From contig OY755182.1 of the NCBI GenBank assembly GCA_963576735.1, forward strand, positions 5,952,001 to 6,016,000: 64,000 nucleotides of DNA, in the 5' to 3' direction. The translations under genes and the position numbers were made by a program. This document shows, one piece after another, positions 55,013 through 64,000 of the stretch (positions are counted from its first letter, which is position 1; every line of letters begins with the position of its first letter). A model generated the notes under the pieces. It was not told the origin of the DNA. It did not search any database and saw only the letters and a program-made list of their open reading frames with translations. The DNA is from Bedellia somnulentella. Lineage: Eukaryota > Arthropoda > Insecta > Lepidoptera > Bedelliidae.

Positions 55013-56263
55013 CGTGGGACACTCAGAAAATATTGCGAAATAAAAAAAATGTTCTATGGGTAAAAATGTTTTTATTAAATCTTTTCAAAGTACTCTCCAC
55101 CAGCATCTATACAAAGTTTCATACGTCTAAACCAGTTTTCGAAACACTTTTTCCAGTCCGCCGCAGACACCTCATTTACAGCCCGCTGAAACGCTGACAG
55201 CGCATCTTCCGGCAATGAAAATTGTATCCTTTTGAGTTGATTTTTTATTTTAGGGAATAATAAGAAGTCACACGGTGCCAGGTCAGGGCTGTTAGGAGGG
55301 TGGCCCAAGTTGTGAGCGGGCGCGTTGTCGTGGTGAAGCAGTAGCCCGCGGAGCCCTGTGTTTGGTCGATTGTTGCTCACAACTGAGAAAAATCCTGGCA
55401 AGCATTTAGTAGTATACCAGTCTGCGTTAATACTTCTTTGATCTTGTAAAGGAATTGACACCAAATAGCCAGTCATATTGAAAAAACTTTCGATCAAAAT
55501 CTTCCCACCGCTTCTAGATCTCTTCACTTTGGTAGGGGTCGCTTCGTTTTGAAATACCCAAACCGTCGACTGGCGCTTCGTTTCTGGATCATATTGATAA
55601 ATCCAGGACTCATCACCTGTAACGATGTCGTAAACACGCTGAGACGAGCCAGCATCAAATTTATTAATCATATCACGACACCATTCCACCCGGACCTGTT
55701 TCTGTACCTCGGTGAGGTTATGTGGCACCCAGCGTGAAACTATCCTCCTCATGTGAAGATGTTCGTGTAAAATCTCATGAACGCTTCCCGATCCAATCTG
55801 CATAATGTGTTGAATCTCTAGATACGTTATTCGCCTATTGTCATGAATTAAATTTTTCACTTCCACCACGTTTTCATCCGTAACAGCCGTTAGAGGGCGA
55901 CCACTTCTTTCTTCATTTCGCAAAGTTAATCGACCACGCTTGAATTCGTTATACCAACGATACACGGTTGCTTTGGAAGGCCCTTCATCCATAAACGCCG
56001 TTTGAAGTCTATCGTATGATTCGTCTGGTTTTTAGCGACATTTGAAATCGTAAAAAATCATAGCGCGAAAATGTTCCCAGCTCAGATTAATTTTTCAGTA
56101 AGACACGACAATTTAAAATAGCTCGTAAAAAATAAAGAGGGAAATTTTAAAATTAGAACGTACCTTTTTTATTTATAAAGACTCATATTTTCAGTATAAA
56201 TTACAATCGGCCAGTGTTTCATACATTAAAACCTTTTTTCGCAATACTTTCTGAGTGGCCTGG
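55013..56263 (-). mobile_element. Mariner-2, both ends present
   Basis: About 1251 bp between TA dinucleotides (55011-55012 and 56264-56265). Inverted ends: ACACTCAGAAAATATTGCGA at left, and at right the complement of CCACTCAGAAAGTATTGCGA. Length and TA target fit the mariner family. The transposase runs on the minus strand and fills most of it. Confidence 0.88.
55075..56090 (-). pseudogene. Mariner-2 transposase, inactivated
   Basis: The long frame (305 codons, 55075-55992) contains A-T-V-Y-R-W-Y-N-E-F-K-R-G (DNA-binding helices), R-W-V-P-H-N-L-T, V-T-G-D-E-S-W-I (first Asp), L-L-L-H-H-D-N-A-P-A-H (second Asp), S-P-D-L-A-P-C-D-F (third Asp) and the ending G-G-E-Y-F-E-K-I. The reading continues upstream in the same frame with W-E-H-F-R-A-M-I-F-Y-D-F-K, but a TAA at 56032-56034 interrupts it. 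Between the second and third catalytic Asp there are 19 residues instead of the 34 usual for mariners, so 15 are deleted in frame. Two independent lesions make activity very unlikely. Confidence 0.92.
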
Positions 56264-56436
56264 TATGACCCCACCAAGGGGCTCGAGCCTACCCTATATG
56301 TAGGGCGATTTGCACATGTCAAATGTGAATGGTCATGAAATTAAATTCCAAAAATAGCCTTTAACATTTCATTTCAGCTTACTTTTTTGACTTACAAGAT
56401 AACAAAAGGTGTTTTCACTGAATCAACATAGCGTCC

Positions 56437-56628
56437 ATAATTAGAGGCTAGACAATCCTCAGCCACATTTAGAAATTGACAGGGGAGAAGATGGTAGAAA
56501 TAAAGTATCTTTGGTGATGGGTCTCCAACCGCATCGTCCAAAAACTACTAAAAAAGACCCATACCCTTAGTCCATACCATACGATACGGGTAGTGATATT
56601 CTAAGCCGGCACTACAGAGCATCAAGCT
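56437..56628 (-). mobile_element. SIDE element, degraded
   Basis: CTAGACAATCCTCAGCCAC, GGTGATGGGTCTCCAACCGC, GCATCGTCCAAAAAC and TTCTAAGCCGGCACTACAGA. The tail is lost. Confidence 0.75.
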
Positions 56629-56649
56629 GAATAAAAGAAAGTGTAACAC

Positions 56650-56652
<3 letters not shown>

Positions 56653-56682
<30 letters not shown>
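56653..56682. repeat. (TA)n microsatellite
   Basis: About 15 TA units, followed by looser ATAACATATTA repeats to 56735. Confidence 0.9.
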
Positions 56683-56684
<2 letters not shown>

Positions 56685-56739
56685 ACATATAACATATTAA
56701 TAAATATTTATAACATATTATAACATATTAATTAATTAA

Positions 56740-56960
56740 AAATATTATAAATCGGAAAGTGAGTTTGTTTGTTTGTTTATTTGTGCCGCTTTCACGCCGT
56801 TACTACTGAACCGATTGCTTTAAAATTTTGCAGACGTATAGTTAGAATTCCATATTAAATAATAGAGTACTTTTTATCCTGGAAAAAATTATATTCCCGA
56901 GAGAAAACTAAAAAATTTTTTAAATATTGCTGGATGGATTGGAGAGTGCGCTGTGTGTCG
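56740..56960 (-). repeat. CTAGC/TATAATATTAGT-type interspersed repeat
   Basis: AATATTATAAATCGGAAAGT, GAGTTTGTTTGTTTGTTTAT, TACTTTTTATCCTGGAAAAA, CCCGAGAGAAAAC. Near relative of 41212-41420. Confidence 0.65.
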
Positions 56961-57110
56961 TATAAAACAAGATCATATATTTCAAACGAATATAAACATG
57001 TAAATTTAGATGCTAAGTGATACTATAATTTATCCTTGAAAATGAGGAATTCCCGAGGGATAACGTAAGATTTGTTTTGTCTTCTAAACTGTTTTTCTCA
57101 TCTACTTATC

Positions 57111-58067
57111 CTGAAATAGCAATAAATAAACGAATTACTAATTGGTATAAGTATTGACGTAGTTCTTGAGGTATGCAATAGATGGCGCTGGGTGTTTTTT
57201 AAACCGTCGTGCAATCGGTTTTTTTTAAGATACGTTAGAAGTGGAATGACATCTTGCGTCACCTGTAGCTCATTCTTTTATTCGGTGCTCTTTTCGACCC
57301 ATTTACTTACTTGCTGTTTTATCCATACTCACTATTTTTCGTATTTTTGTACTTACCATTTTATTGAATTGTGGATTTTGGCGCTCGACATCGGTAGGGT
57401 ATAACAGTGGGAGCCGGAGTAAATTTAATTGTTTGTCTATAGTAAGACTATAAGAAATTAAAGGGTATTCAAAATTTGCCATCAAAGTTAGCGTCTCTGT
57501 GGCGTAGCGATAAATCTTACCTCATCAATCAAATCAAGGGACACAAGCTTTTTGTAAATATAAGGTTGTTGTGTTAGCTTGGAATAATAGCAACAACTAT
57601 CGCAACATGAATAAATCATTAATCTCGGACAATCCCCATATTCCCGAGCAATCTATTCTACAAACTCACCCACCATCACCAACGGTCAGTAGGTATAGGG
57701 GGCAGCACCCACCGGGTTTCCGCCCCGCAGTGCCAAACTACTATCCGTACTTGATATTTTCTAAGACTTTCGCACAAAAACATTACAATTGGAACAACTA
57801 TTATAAAACTAAACCCATGTTATAACACGCGATTAAAGATCCGAAAATCAATAGTTACTATCCGTACTTATACGAACATAGAAACTAGGTACAAAATGGT
57901 TTGTAATGATAAGAATCATGAATTCTTATCATATATTTTATGGAACCAAGGGGTTGAAATAGCAAATGAAAGTTAGTATAGAGATTTTTGACATTTCTGT
58001 ATTTAGTAACTCGAAACTTGGTGCGATTGACTGTTATAACCACTACAAAAAGGAATTTGTGTTGTTG
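57111..58067. other. Unassigned stretch
   Basis: An 84-codon frame (57571-57825) is rich in Asn, Pro and Tyr and matches no family I know. CGTCTCTGTGGCGTAGCGAT at 57491 resembles a tRNA-type A-box, but no B-box follows at the right distance. GCCGGAGTAAATTTAATTG-type text near 57412 may be repeat-derived. Confidence 0.35.
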
Positions 58068-58532
58068 AAGGAATGTTGGGTGTGGCAGAAGAAGCATGAA
58101 AGTAGAGTGAATGCAGTAGAATTGAGATCCCTCAGAAAAGTTTGTAATGTAAGGTTATGTGACTGTGTGAGGAATGATGTGATTCGTGAAAGGTGTGGTG
58201 TAAAAGATGATATTGTAAGAAAGATAGAAAAAGGATTGTTGAGATGGTTTGGGCACATAGAGAGGATGGATGACAGTAAAGTGGTGAAAGAGATCTATAG
58301 AGCCAATGTGGAAGGTAGTGTTAGTAGAGGACGACCTAGGAGGACACATTTAGAGCAAATAGAAAATGTGCTCAAAAAGGCAGGTGTCCGAAGTACGAAG
58401 AATAAAAGAGCATGTATGAAAAGATTGATGGATGTGAATGAAGCTAGAGAAGTTTGCCAGGATCGTACAAAGTGGCGATCGATAGTCTCTGTCTACCCCA
58501 ACGGAATTAGCGGCGTGAGAATATGTAAGTAG
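58068..58532 (+). pseudogene. LINE-A C-terminal fragment, open frame
   Basis: About 154 codons open to a TAG at 58530-58532. Motifs: E-C-W-V-W-Q-K-K, R-N-D-V-I-R-E-R-C-G-V, L-L-R-W-F-G-H-I-E-R-M-D-D, V-S-R-G-R-P-R-R-T-H-L, and the end W-R-S-I-V-S-V-Y-P-N-G. In the main LINE-A copy the frame would stop at TAA within GGGAACTAACGG; here a mutation (GGAATTAGCGG, frame GGA ATT AGC) removes that stop and reading continues 10 codons into the tail. The frame is also open upstream to 57966, but those codons are host flank. Confidence 0.85.
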
Positions 58533-58535
58533 AAA
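58068..58535 (+). mobile_element. LINE-A, 5'-truncated, well preserved
   Basis: Similarity to LINE-A begins at GAATGTTGGGTGTGGCAGA and continues without a frameshift to the tail CTGTCTACCCCAACGG and GGCGTGAGAATATG. It lacks a long microsatellite tail. A useful reference for the true C-terminal reading frame. Confidence 0.88.
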
Positions 58536-58589
58536 TTTATGAAATTCATCCATCAATCAACCATGAGTATATATATAGTGTGAAGTGTA

Positions 58590-58755
58590 TATAGCCATGG
58601 CTTCGGAGATAGTAATTCTTTATCCACTTTTGGAAGTTGACTGGAGATAAAGGTAGTCAAATAAAGGATTTTAGTGATGGTTTTCCAACTGCATCGCCCA
58701 ACAAAGTCTCTTAAAAAGTCTCAATGTTCTTTATATCCTTAGCATCGCCCGTGGG
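58590..58755 (-). mobile_element. SIDE element, degraded
   Basis: ATAGCCATGGCTTCGGAGA, TATCCACTTTTGGAAGTTGA, GTGATGGTTTTCCAACTGCA and CATCGCCCAACAAAG. Ends worn. Confidence 0.65.
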
Positions 58756-58759
58756 AATA

Positions 58760-59790
58760 TAAATATAAAAAACAAGAAGTTGAGATAGTGTTTTGGTAGT
58801 TTGGATGTAAACTGTTTGCAAAAAATGTAGTCCACGCGGACGTAGTCGCGGGCCAAAAGCAAGTATATATATACATATATATATATGCTATGTGAGGATC
58901 AATAACTTAATTTTCAATTTAATACCAGATTTATGAAATCAACAGGAAAAAAAACATTCTAGTTCTGATGTCCTTCTAAATAATATAATAACTTAAATTC
59001 GAATGTTTGTTCATTATTCCAACCTAATGTGTTGTAGCTTGTAAACTTTTATTTAATTTTATTTCTTTCTGAATAGTCACAAAAATATACTTTGAGGTAC
59101 TAGCATTTATAGATGAAGATTTAAAATGTAGTAGGTAAATACAACCTCTGTTTAAGTTAGAGTATTCATAGATATTGCCTCACTTTTAATAAAAAAAACA
59201 TCTAGGCAGTTATGTCAAAACTATAATCGGACATCAATTATGGAATTTGGTATCCTGGATTCTTTAATATTTATGTTTCTATCAAAGTTTAAGTTTTGAC
59301 TCTAACAAAAAGTAAGGAATTAAAAATATCAACTTTACTGTCCATAGTTTGTTAATTAAATTACATTCCAAAGACTACAAAAGTATGCGTACTAAAAAGT
59401 TTTTAATAAGACCTTTTGACCCAAGCCATGGAACTTTTAGTCAATGCACCTTATCATATGCCCCGTTTTCTGCGAAAAAAATATTGAAACAAGCTGATAA
59501 ATATGACCTGGCATAAGACTTGAGTTTCAGTTTTAAAAAATATATATTATTTCGGGTAACTTTGTTAGTCATACAAAAAGATTTTATTGTATATAGATAC
59601 CGGTTACTGAAAAATTGACATTATTAAACTGTACTTACGATATTAAATGATTATTTACAATCCTACTATTAAAAATATATGACAACTCTTGACTGTTAAA
59701 ATATATCAAAACATATGTGTCATACAAAGTTCGATATAAAAAAAAACTAAATATTGTTCAATATAGATGAAAATGCTAGTAGGGGAAACC
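58760..59790. other. Unassigned AT-rich stretch
   Basis: TATATATATACATATATATA near 58864 is a microsatellite. No exon of the downstream receptor was found here. Confidence 0.35.
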
Positions 59791-59792
59791 AA

Positions 59793-59912
59793 TTGAAAAG
59801 TATAAAAGCTCATGCAATTTGCTAGGGATCGTAGTAAAATTGCGGTTTGTAGTCTCTGCCTACCCCAATGAAACTAATGGTATGAGTAAATGTGAATGTA
59901 TGTACGTTATGT
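59793..59912 (+). mobile_element. LINE-A 3' end, degraded
   Basis: GTATAAAAGCTCATGCAATT, GGGATCGTAGTAAAATTGCG, GTAGTCTCTGCCTACCCCAA, TGAAACTAATGGTATGAGTA, then GTATGTACG. Confidence 0.75.
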
Positions 59913-59989
59913 ATGTATTATATTATATTTCCTATTAAAACAAATATTGTACACAAATATATTCTGTATCTATATGTCACAGAAAAATC

Positions 59990-60645
59990 GTAAAATTCGT
60001 AAACTTACAAGGATCTTAGGAAATTTGTACGATAATGGACTCACCTTAGGAATCGTGTAAGGTTCCTAACGATTGCCCGTAACGTTGTTAATAGAAATAA
60101 TTATGTAATTTGATTTTGGACTCGAAGTAGAAGTCGTGTAAAGATTTATTTACATTTTCTAATATATATTAATAAGAAACCAGTTTTAAATAAGCAGGGT
60201 TTCGTAGCTATACCCTAACTTCCGTATGTATGAACAAAAACCAAGACTCTTGTAGTATGATTGTCCATTATCTAGTCGGTATTCATCCATTATATAACTA
60301 TTTGTACTGAAACAAAGTATAGTCAATAAATACTTTGAAACAACATATAGTAAGTGATGCATAAGCATAACATGCACAAGCGAATATGTGTACTCGCTCT
60401 GGTCGGGAGTCAGCAGCCACACAATCCGCTTTGACTAATATATCTTTCTCTTTGCCGTCAACGCTGCATTGACAACTTTCCTAACAAGAATCAGGAAACT
60501 TGTAAACTTCCAGAAATACAGACTTTAAAATTCGGAAACTTGTCATATGAAATCTGAGCTTACAAGCTTCTTAGGACACTTGTAAGTTGACTTACAATTT
60601 TCCTGCGACATTTATGTAATATATTTTTTCCCCGAAAAGTAATAT
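59990..60645. repeat. Cluster of TTTCCTAA / TTACAAG motifs
   Basis: Short motifs of the type GGAAACTTGTAA and TTAGGAAATTTGTA recur in both orientations: near 60003, 60049 (TTAGGAATCGTGTAAGG, then TTCCTAACGATT inverted), 60473, 60500, 60533 and 60562-60605. A further group is at 61605-61670, in the intron after the first receptor exon. No gene. Probably a worn repeat with internal inverted subrepeats. Confidence 0.45.
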
Positions 60646-60760
60646 TTAAAGGACAACCAACTATGACGAAGGTCATTAACTTTCCAAAGAATTGTCGCCG
60701 GGCTTCGGCTAGATTAATTGGAATTAGTAATTATAACATATAACAGAGATATAATTTCAG

Positions 60761-60882
60761 ATTGGTTGGAGGTCAACGAACGCGTGGTTAGCCGGCAACG
60801 TAGCATGTAAAGTATTTCTAGTTCTACGGGCTTTCGGTCTGTATTTATCATCGAATGTCCTTGTCTGCATATCGGTTGACAG
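60761..60882 (+). CDS. Neuropeptide GPCR (GnRH/AKH/ACP-receptor type), exon covering extracellular loop 1 and TM3
   Basis: 122 bases, open in the frame used by the next exon. Acceptor ATAATTTCAG just before 60761, donor AG|GTTAGT after 60882. It encodes 40 residues and two thirds of a codon: I-G-W at the start (end of TM2), then W-L-A-G-N, the conserved TM3 Cys (A-C-K, residue 16) that forms the disulfide to loop 2, [15 protein letters not shown] and AG. With the G that opens the next exon the split codon is AGG (Arg), giving D-R-F, the DRY-box variant. The W-x-A-G-(N/D)-x-x-C-(K/R) plus R-x-F-G-L-Y-L-S-S pattern is characteristic of the insect adipokinetic hormone, corazonin and ACP receptor group. 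Which member cannot be settled from 75 residues. Confidence 0.85.
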
Positions 60883-60999
60883 GTTAGTATATATACATAT
60901 TTACTTAAACCCATTATTCTCATTTGTGTAATCGTAAACTGACAGAACTTGCTTCTGAACAAGAAATTTCTTCCCACACATTTACACAGGAGTAATGTT

Positions 61000-61045
61000 C
61001 TTCTGTAGCCAGAGCATCAGGGCTAAAAACTCCTCAGCCAATCCA
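61000..61045 (-). mobile_element. SIDE scrap in receptor intron
   Basis: GTAGCCAGAGCATCAGGGCT, then AACTCCTCAGCCAA. About 45 bases of the family's 3' middle part, lying in the intron 60883-61760. Confidence 0.45.
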
Positions 61046-61760
61046 TCTGCTCTGTGTGCCAGCCCAACTGAACATTCACACAACACTACGGCATCTTTCT
61101 AAACTATTTGATTACGAATCACACTATTTCTCACTTTGCCACACAAATTTAACTAACCTAAACATATGAAGAATCTCATTACTAACTTATACATAATGTA
61201 CGTGTATCTAATTTGTGGTCTAACATGTATTGTATACCTAATACACCTACTTAAAAATAACATATGTATTTCCCTATAATGAATTAGCATCGTCGTCAAT
61301 AAACTTTCTGAATAGTGTACGGATTAGACAGTTATTTAATTCACTCATGAGTTTACGACTTAGATATGTGTTAAGTACTCTAGTGAGACTTGGTGCAAAA
61401 ATAGTTCATTATGCTACCGCTCGCTAACCGAAGGCTACAATCAGCCATACTAAAAAAGATAAAAATATTTTTCTATCACATTTGTAGCACCAACTAAGCG
61501 CTTATTTTAGAACTTGTGTTATCGATGTTTCAAGAAAACTGCGATGGAGTTACGTACTCAGAGTACTCAAATATTTGAACAACTCAGTGCCCATTAGTCA
61601 AAAGTTTCGGAAACATGCCGGAAATTTCCTATACTTTTACAAGTTCCAAGAAGTTGAAATATTTCCTAATCCTTGTTATAAGATTTTATCCTGTATTAAT
61701 TAAGTTTTAGATAATATTAATACTGGGGTCATTAAATTTTGAATATCTTTTTTGTTTTAG

Positions 61761-61866
61761 GTTTTTTGCTGTCATATATCCACTGCGGTTACCAGTTGCC
61801 AGAAAAAGAAGTAAAAATATGCTGACTGTGTCCTGGATTGTTGCATTTGCGTGTAGTTTACCGCAG
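61761..61866 (+). CDS. Neuropeptide GPCR, exon covering intracellular loop 2 and TM4
   Basis: 106 bases. Acceptor TTTTTTGTTTTAG before 61761, donor CCGCAG|GTAAGA after 61866. The first base completes the Arg codon of D-R-F. The following 35 codons read F-F-A-V-I-Y-P-L at the start of loop 2, a basic stretch A-R-K-R-S-K, then TM4 with the conserved Trp (S-W-I-V-A-F) and C-S-L-P-Q at its end. It ends in phase 0. C-S-(I/L/M)-P-Q closing TM4 is typical of the AKH/ACP receptor group. The intron to the previous exon is 878 bases. No TM5 exon was found between 61867 and 64000, so the following intron is at least 2.1 kb. Confidence 0.87.
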
Positions 61867-62540
61867 GTAAGAAAATTTAATATGGAATTGCACCTATTTT
61901 CATGATTGCGATTCTGTAATATATAAAATAGGCAAATATTTAACACGGCAACTGAAATCCTTTATAGGCAACTTTCTATTAAGAAACAAAAGAACTAACT
62001 TTGCAGTGATTTAATATCTTAGGAACTATTAAACTATACAAGCAACGAAATGCTAGGATCAACGAACTAAAAAAAGTTCAGTGTAAAACGGGTTAAGGTA
62101 TTATAAAACTAATTGCGAAAATGGTAATGGCGTAAATGGCGACTAATTTTTCCGAGGGGATATCATACATTCTTCACTGGCAACTATTGAATTTCATTAT
62201 AAAAATACACTCTGGCAGCGAGTTTTAGGTAGCTTTAAAACTGAAAATGGGTGTTATAATAATGTATTTGGATATTAGAATATTGTTTGCAGATTCGTAA
62301 ATTCTTGAAAAGGCGGCAAATGCGCTCGTGTGTCTGAGCAGTGCATAGGCTGCGGAGCGAGGGGTTGAGCGCGTTTCTAGGCAATAGCAAGCGGAAAGTT
62401 TTTGTGACTATAATATTAAGTAAATTACATATTTTGTAAATTGAAGTAAAAATTAATTAAGATAAAATAAATTAGTTAGGTTAAAAGTTGCTTCACCCAG
62501 CCTAATGGGCAGATGCAATTAAGTTAGAGAAGGAAAACAT
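61867..62540 (+). other. Receptor intron, unassigned sequence
   Basis: I looked for a TM5-type exon (an open frame with an acceptor, encoding Q-C-V/x-T-x-x-S-F-P or similar) and saw none. GC-richer text near 62330-62390 (TGCGGAGCGAGGGGTTGAGC) has no useful frame. Confidence 0.4.
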
Positions 62541-62582
62541 AGGGGGGACGGGGGGCTCGGGAGCGGAGCCCCCCGCATTAAA
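62541..62582. repeat. G-rich stem-loop
   Basis: GGGGGGACGGGGGGCTCGGG followed by AGCGGAGCCCCCCGC: GGGGGCTC can pair with GAGCCCCC around a short loop. This is often seen at the ends of insect repeats. No Helitron-type CTRR end follows, so I do not call a Helitron. Confidence 0.55.
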
Positions 62583-62864
62583 AAACAGTTAATCACCACA
62601 ATTGTATTTGCGCTAGGTGGGTTAGGGTTAGCTTATGTCCCTTAGAGCGGAAATAGGAGATAGGCAACACGCTGTTACTCAAAGTAGGTAGGTTCATTTA
62701 AAAGAGGGAAGGTTAATAAAATAGACCTAGAATAGTTTTATAGCATGTCACAATTCGGTTAGTTAAGATACCTACAAATGTAGCCAAAAGTATTTTTTTA
62801 AGATCTTGTTTGTATTTATTGTAGACCTTAGTCATGTTTGTAGACAACCCCATTTTAGAGTTTA

Positions 62865-63115
62865 CATACATACATACATATACTCACGGCTATAAATCCC
62901 TAGATGGGGTAGCCAGAGCTAAGGAATTAGAAATTTCTCAGCTGCTTTTGGAAATATGAGTGGGGAAAAGATGGTAAAATTAAGGTTGTTGGTGATGGGT
63001 CTCCAACCGCATCGCCCAAAAATCCCTTAAAAGCCCCAATACCGTTAGTCGCCTCTTACGTACACCCACCGGAAGAAATGGGGTAGTGCTATTCTCAGCC
63101 GACACTACACAGCAA
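62865..63115 (-). mobile_element. SIDE element, full length with TSD
   Basis: 251 bp flanked by ATTTTAGAGTTTA (62852-62864) and ATTTTAGAATTTA (63116-63128), a 13-base TSD with one difference. Complete from (CATA)n, CTCACGGCTATAAATCCC to CGACACTACACAGCAA. Best reference copy. It lies in the receptor intron. Confidence 0.92.
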
Positions 63116-63129
63116 ATTTTAGAATTTAT

Positions 63130-64000
63130 GAAAGCCTATTTTAACTTCTGTTATCCGCCAATAATTTGTCGCCTAAGAAAAAATTCAATAGCTACAAAAG
63201 AAAATCACTGCCAGATAAAATTTAAATAAAACCTCAAAACTCATTAAAAAGCCGCCGCTTTTTATTCAAGATGCTACGTCTAATTAGTCGCCAAAGTAGA
63301 TTATTTACTATTCATTATCAGTTTTTTTACGACCCGGAACGCTACCAATTTGTCGCCGCGATAAATACATGCCTATAAAATATTACATTTAAATATATAT
63401 ATAATAAAACAAAAAGCGTTTATTTACTAGAGACAAAAGTTAACGCGGTGGTAGGTTTTTTTTACAAAATTTCATCTTGCTCTACTCACGTGCGTCGCTA
63501 TTCTCTTGTGCATCGTGCTATATGCACGGCTATTAATCCCAAAAAGATATAGCCGGAGCTTCAGAGCTAGAAACTCCTCAGCAATTTTTGAATGTTGTGT
63601 TAAGAAAGTATTGGAAAGTCCTTACTTTACATCACAACGTTTGACTTCCTCTAATATGATTTATAACCGTTAGTACATCAATACATACTTAGTGAGTATA
63701 TGCAAAAACGATATCAAACAATTATTTATGCTTCTAGCTTTTTTATTTCATAAGACAAAACCAGAAGAAAAAACTGTCGTAATGTCTTTAAGAGTATAAT
63801 AGATTAGACTCCTTGACCCTCCTCTATATCATGTTTAATGTCATATGTGTGGTATTTACAGTAAGTGGGTAAGTAAATAAAAGTTTAATTAGTTTTAAAA
63901 ACAAAATTATAGTAACAATTAAATACAACCTGTAATGATACCAAAACGGGCTAGGCTCAGCATAAAATGTACCCAGTGCAGATCTAGCAGGACACAAATG
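63130..64000. other. Receptor intron continuation with a SIDE scrap
   Basis: A degraded SIDE 3' part lies at about 63520-63640 on the minus strand (GCACGGCTATTAATCCC, ATATAGCCGGAGCTTCAGAG, AACTCCTCAGCAATTTTTG). The rest is AT-rich. No exon recognised before the window ends. Confidence 0.45.

Noticed and set aside
62541..62582. Helitron 3' end
   Set aside because: The G-rich hairpin is present, but no CTRR-T end follows at the right distance and no 5' TC end was found.

Overview
The window looks like AT-rich, repeat-dense genomic DNA of a moth or butterfly. This is inferred from the repeat types (RTE-like LINEs ending in TATG microsatellites, several tRNA-derived SINEs, mariner copies), the long introns and one insect-type neuropeptide receptor. 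Nothing bacterial, viral or plastid-like was seen, and there is no operon, rRNA or CRISPR array.

The only convincing host gene is at the right end on the + strand. Two spliced exons (60761-60882 and 61761-61866) encode TM3 through TM4 of a rhodopsin-family receptor of the GnRH/AKH/ACP/corazonin-receptor group. They join in phase in the middle of the Arg codon of the D-R-(Y/F) motif. The exons for TM1-2 and for TM5 to the C terminus were not found; the latter probably lie beyond position 64000.

Layout. 1-8850: three diverged direct copies of a 3-3.5 kb unit, the third carrying a 5'-truncated LINE fragment with 12-bp target-site duplications (TSDs). 8850-13700: LINE, SINE and short-element fragments. 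14400-17900: two unrelated LINE fragments in opposite orientation sharing an AAT-rich tail. 18590-19162: an almost perfect 573-bp palindrome. 19480-23520: interspersed repeats and GC-rich patches. 23547-26913: a full-length but mutated RTE-like LINE (LINE-A) bounded by an exact 12-bp TSD. 27000-36700: SINEs, short elements and nested insertions. 37197-45256: a segmental direct duplication (copies about 37197-40700 and 42206-45256); the second copy lies in DNA that splits a mariner element. 47740-50400: older LINE remains. 55013-56263: a second mariner with both ends. 56400-64000: receptor exons among more repeats.

The main biological story is a retrotransposition system. LINE-A, a roughly 240-250 bp family present in more than 20 copies, and a 364-bp tRNA-derived SINE all end in a related 3' module (a CTCTGCC-ACCCC...GGG...GGCGTGA-like sequence followed by ATG-rich repeats). 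The 240-bp family also shares its first 70 or so bases with the 5' end of LINE-A, so it is best read as a short internally deleted derivative, called 'SIDE' here. LINE-A's own stop codon lies inside the shared tail. LINE-A is therefore the likely source of enzyme for both short families. All names such as LINE-A, LINE-B, SINE-2 and SIDE are local labels, not database names.
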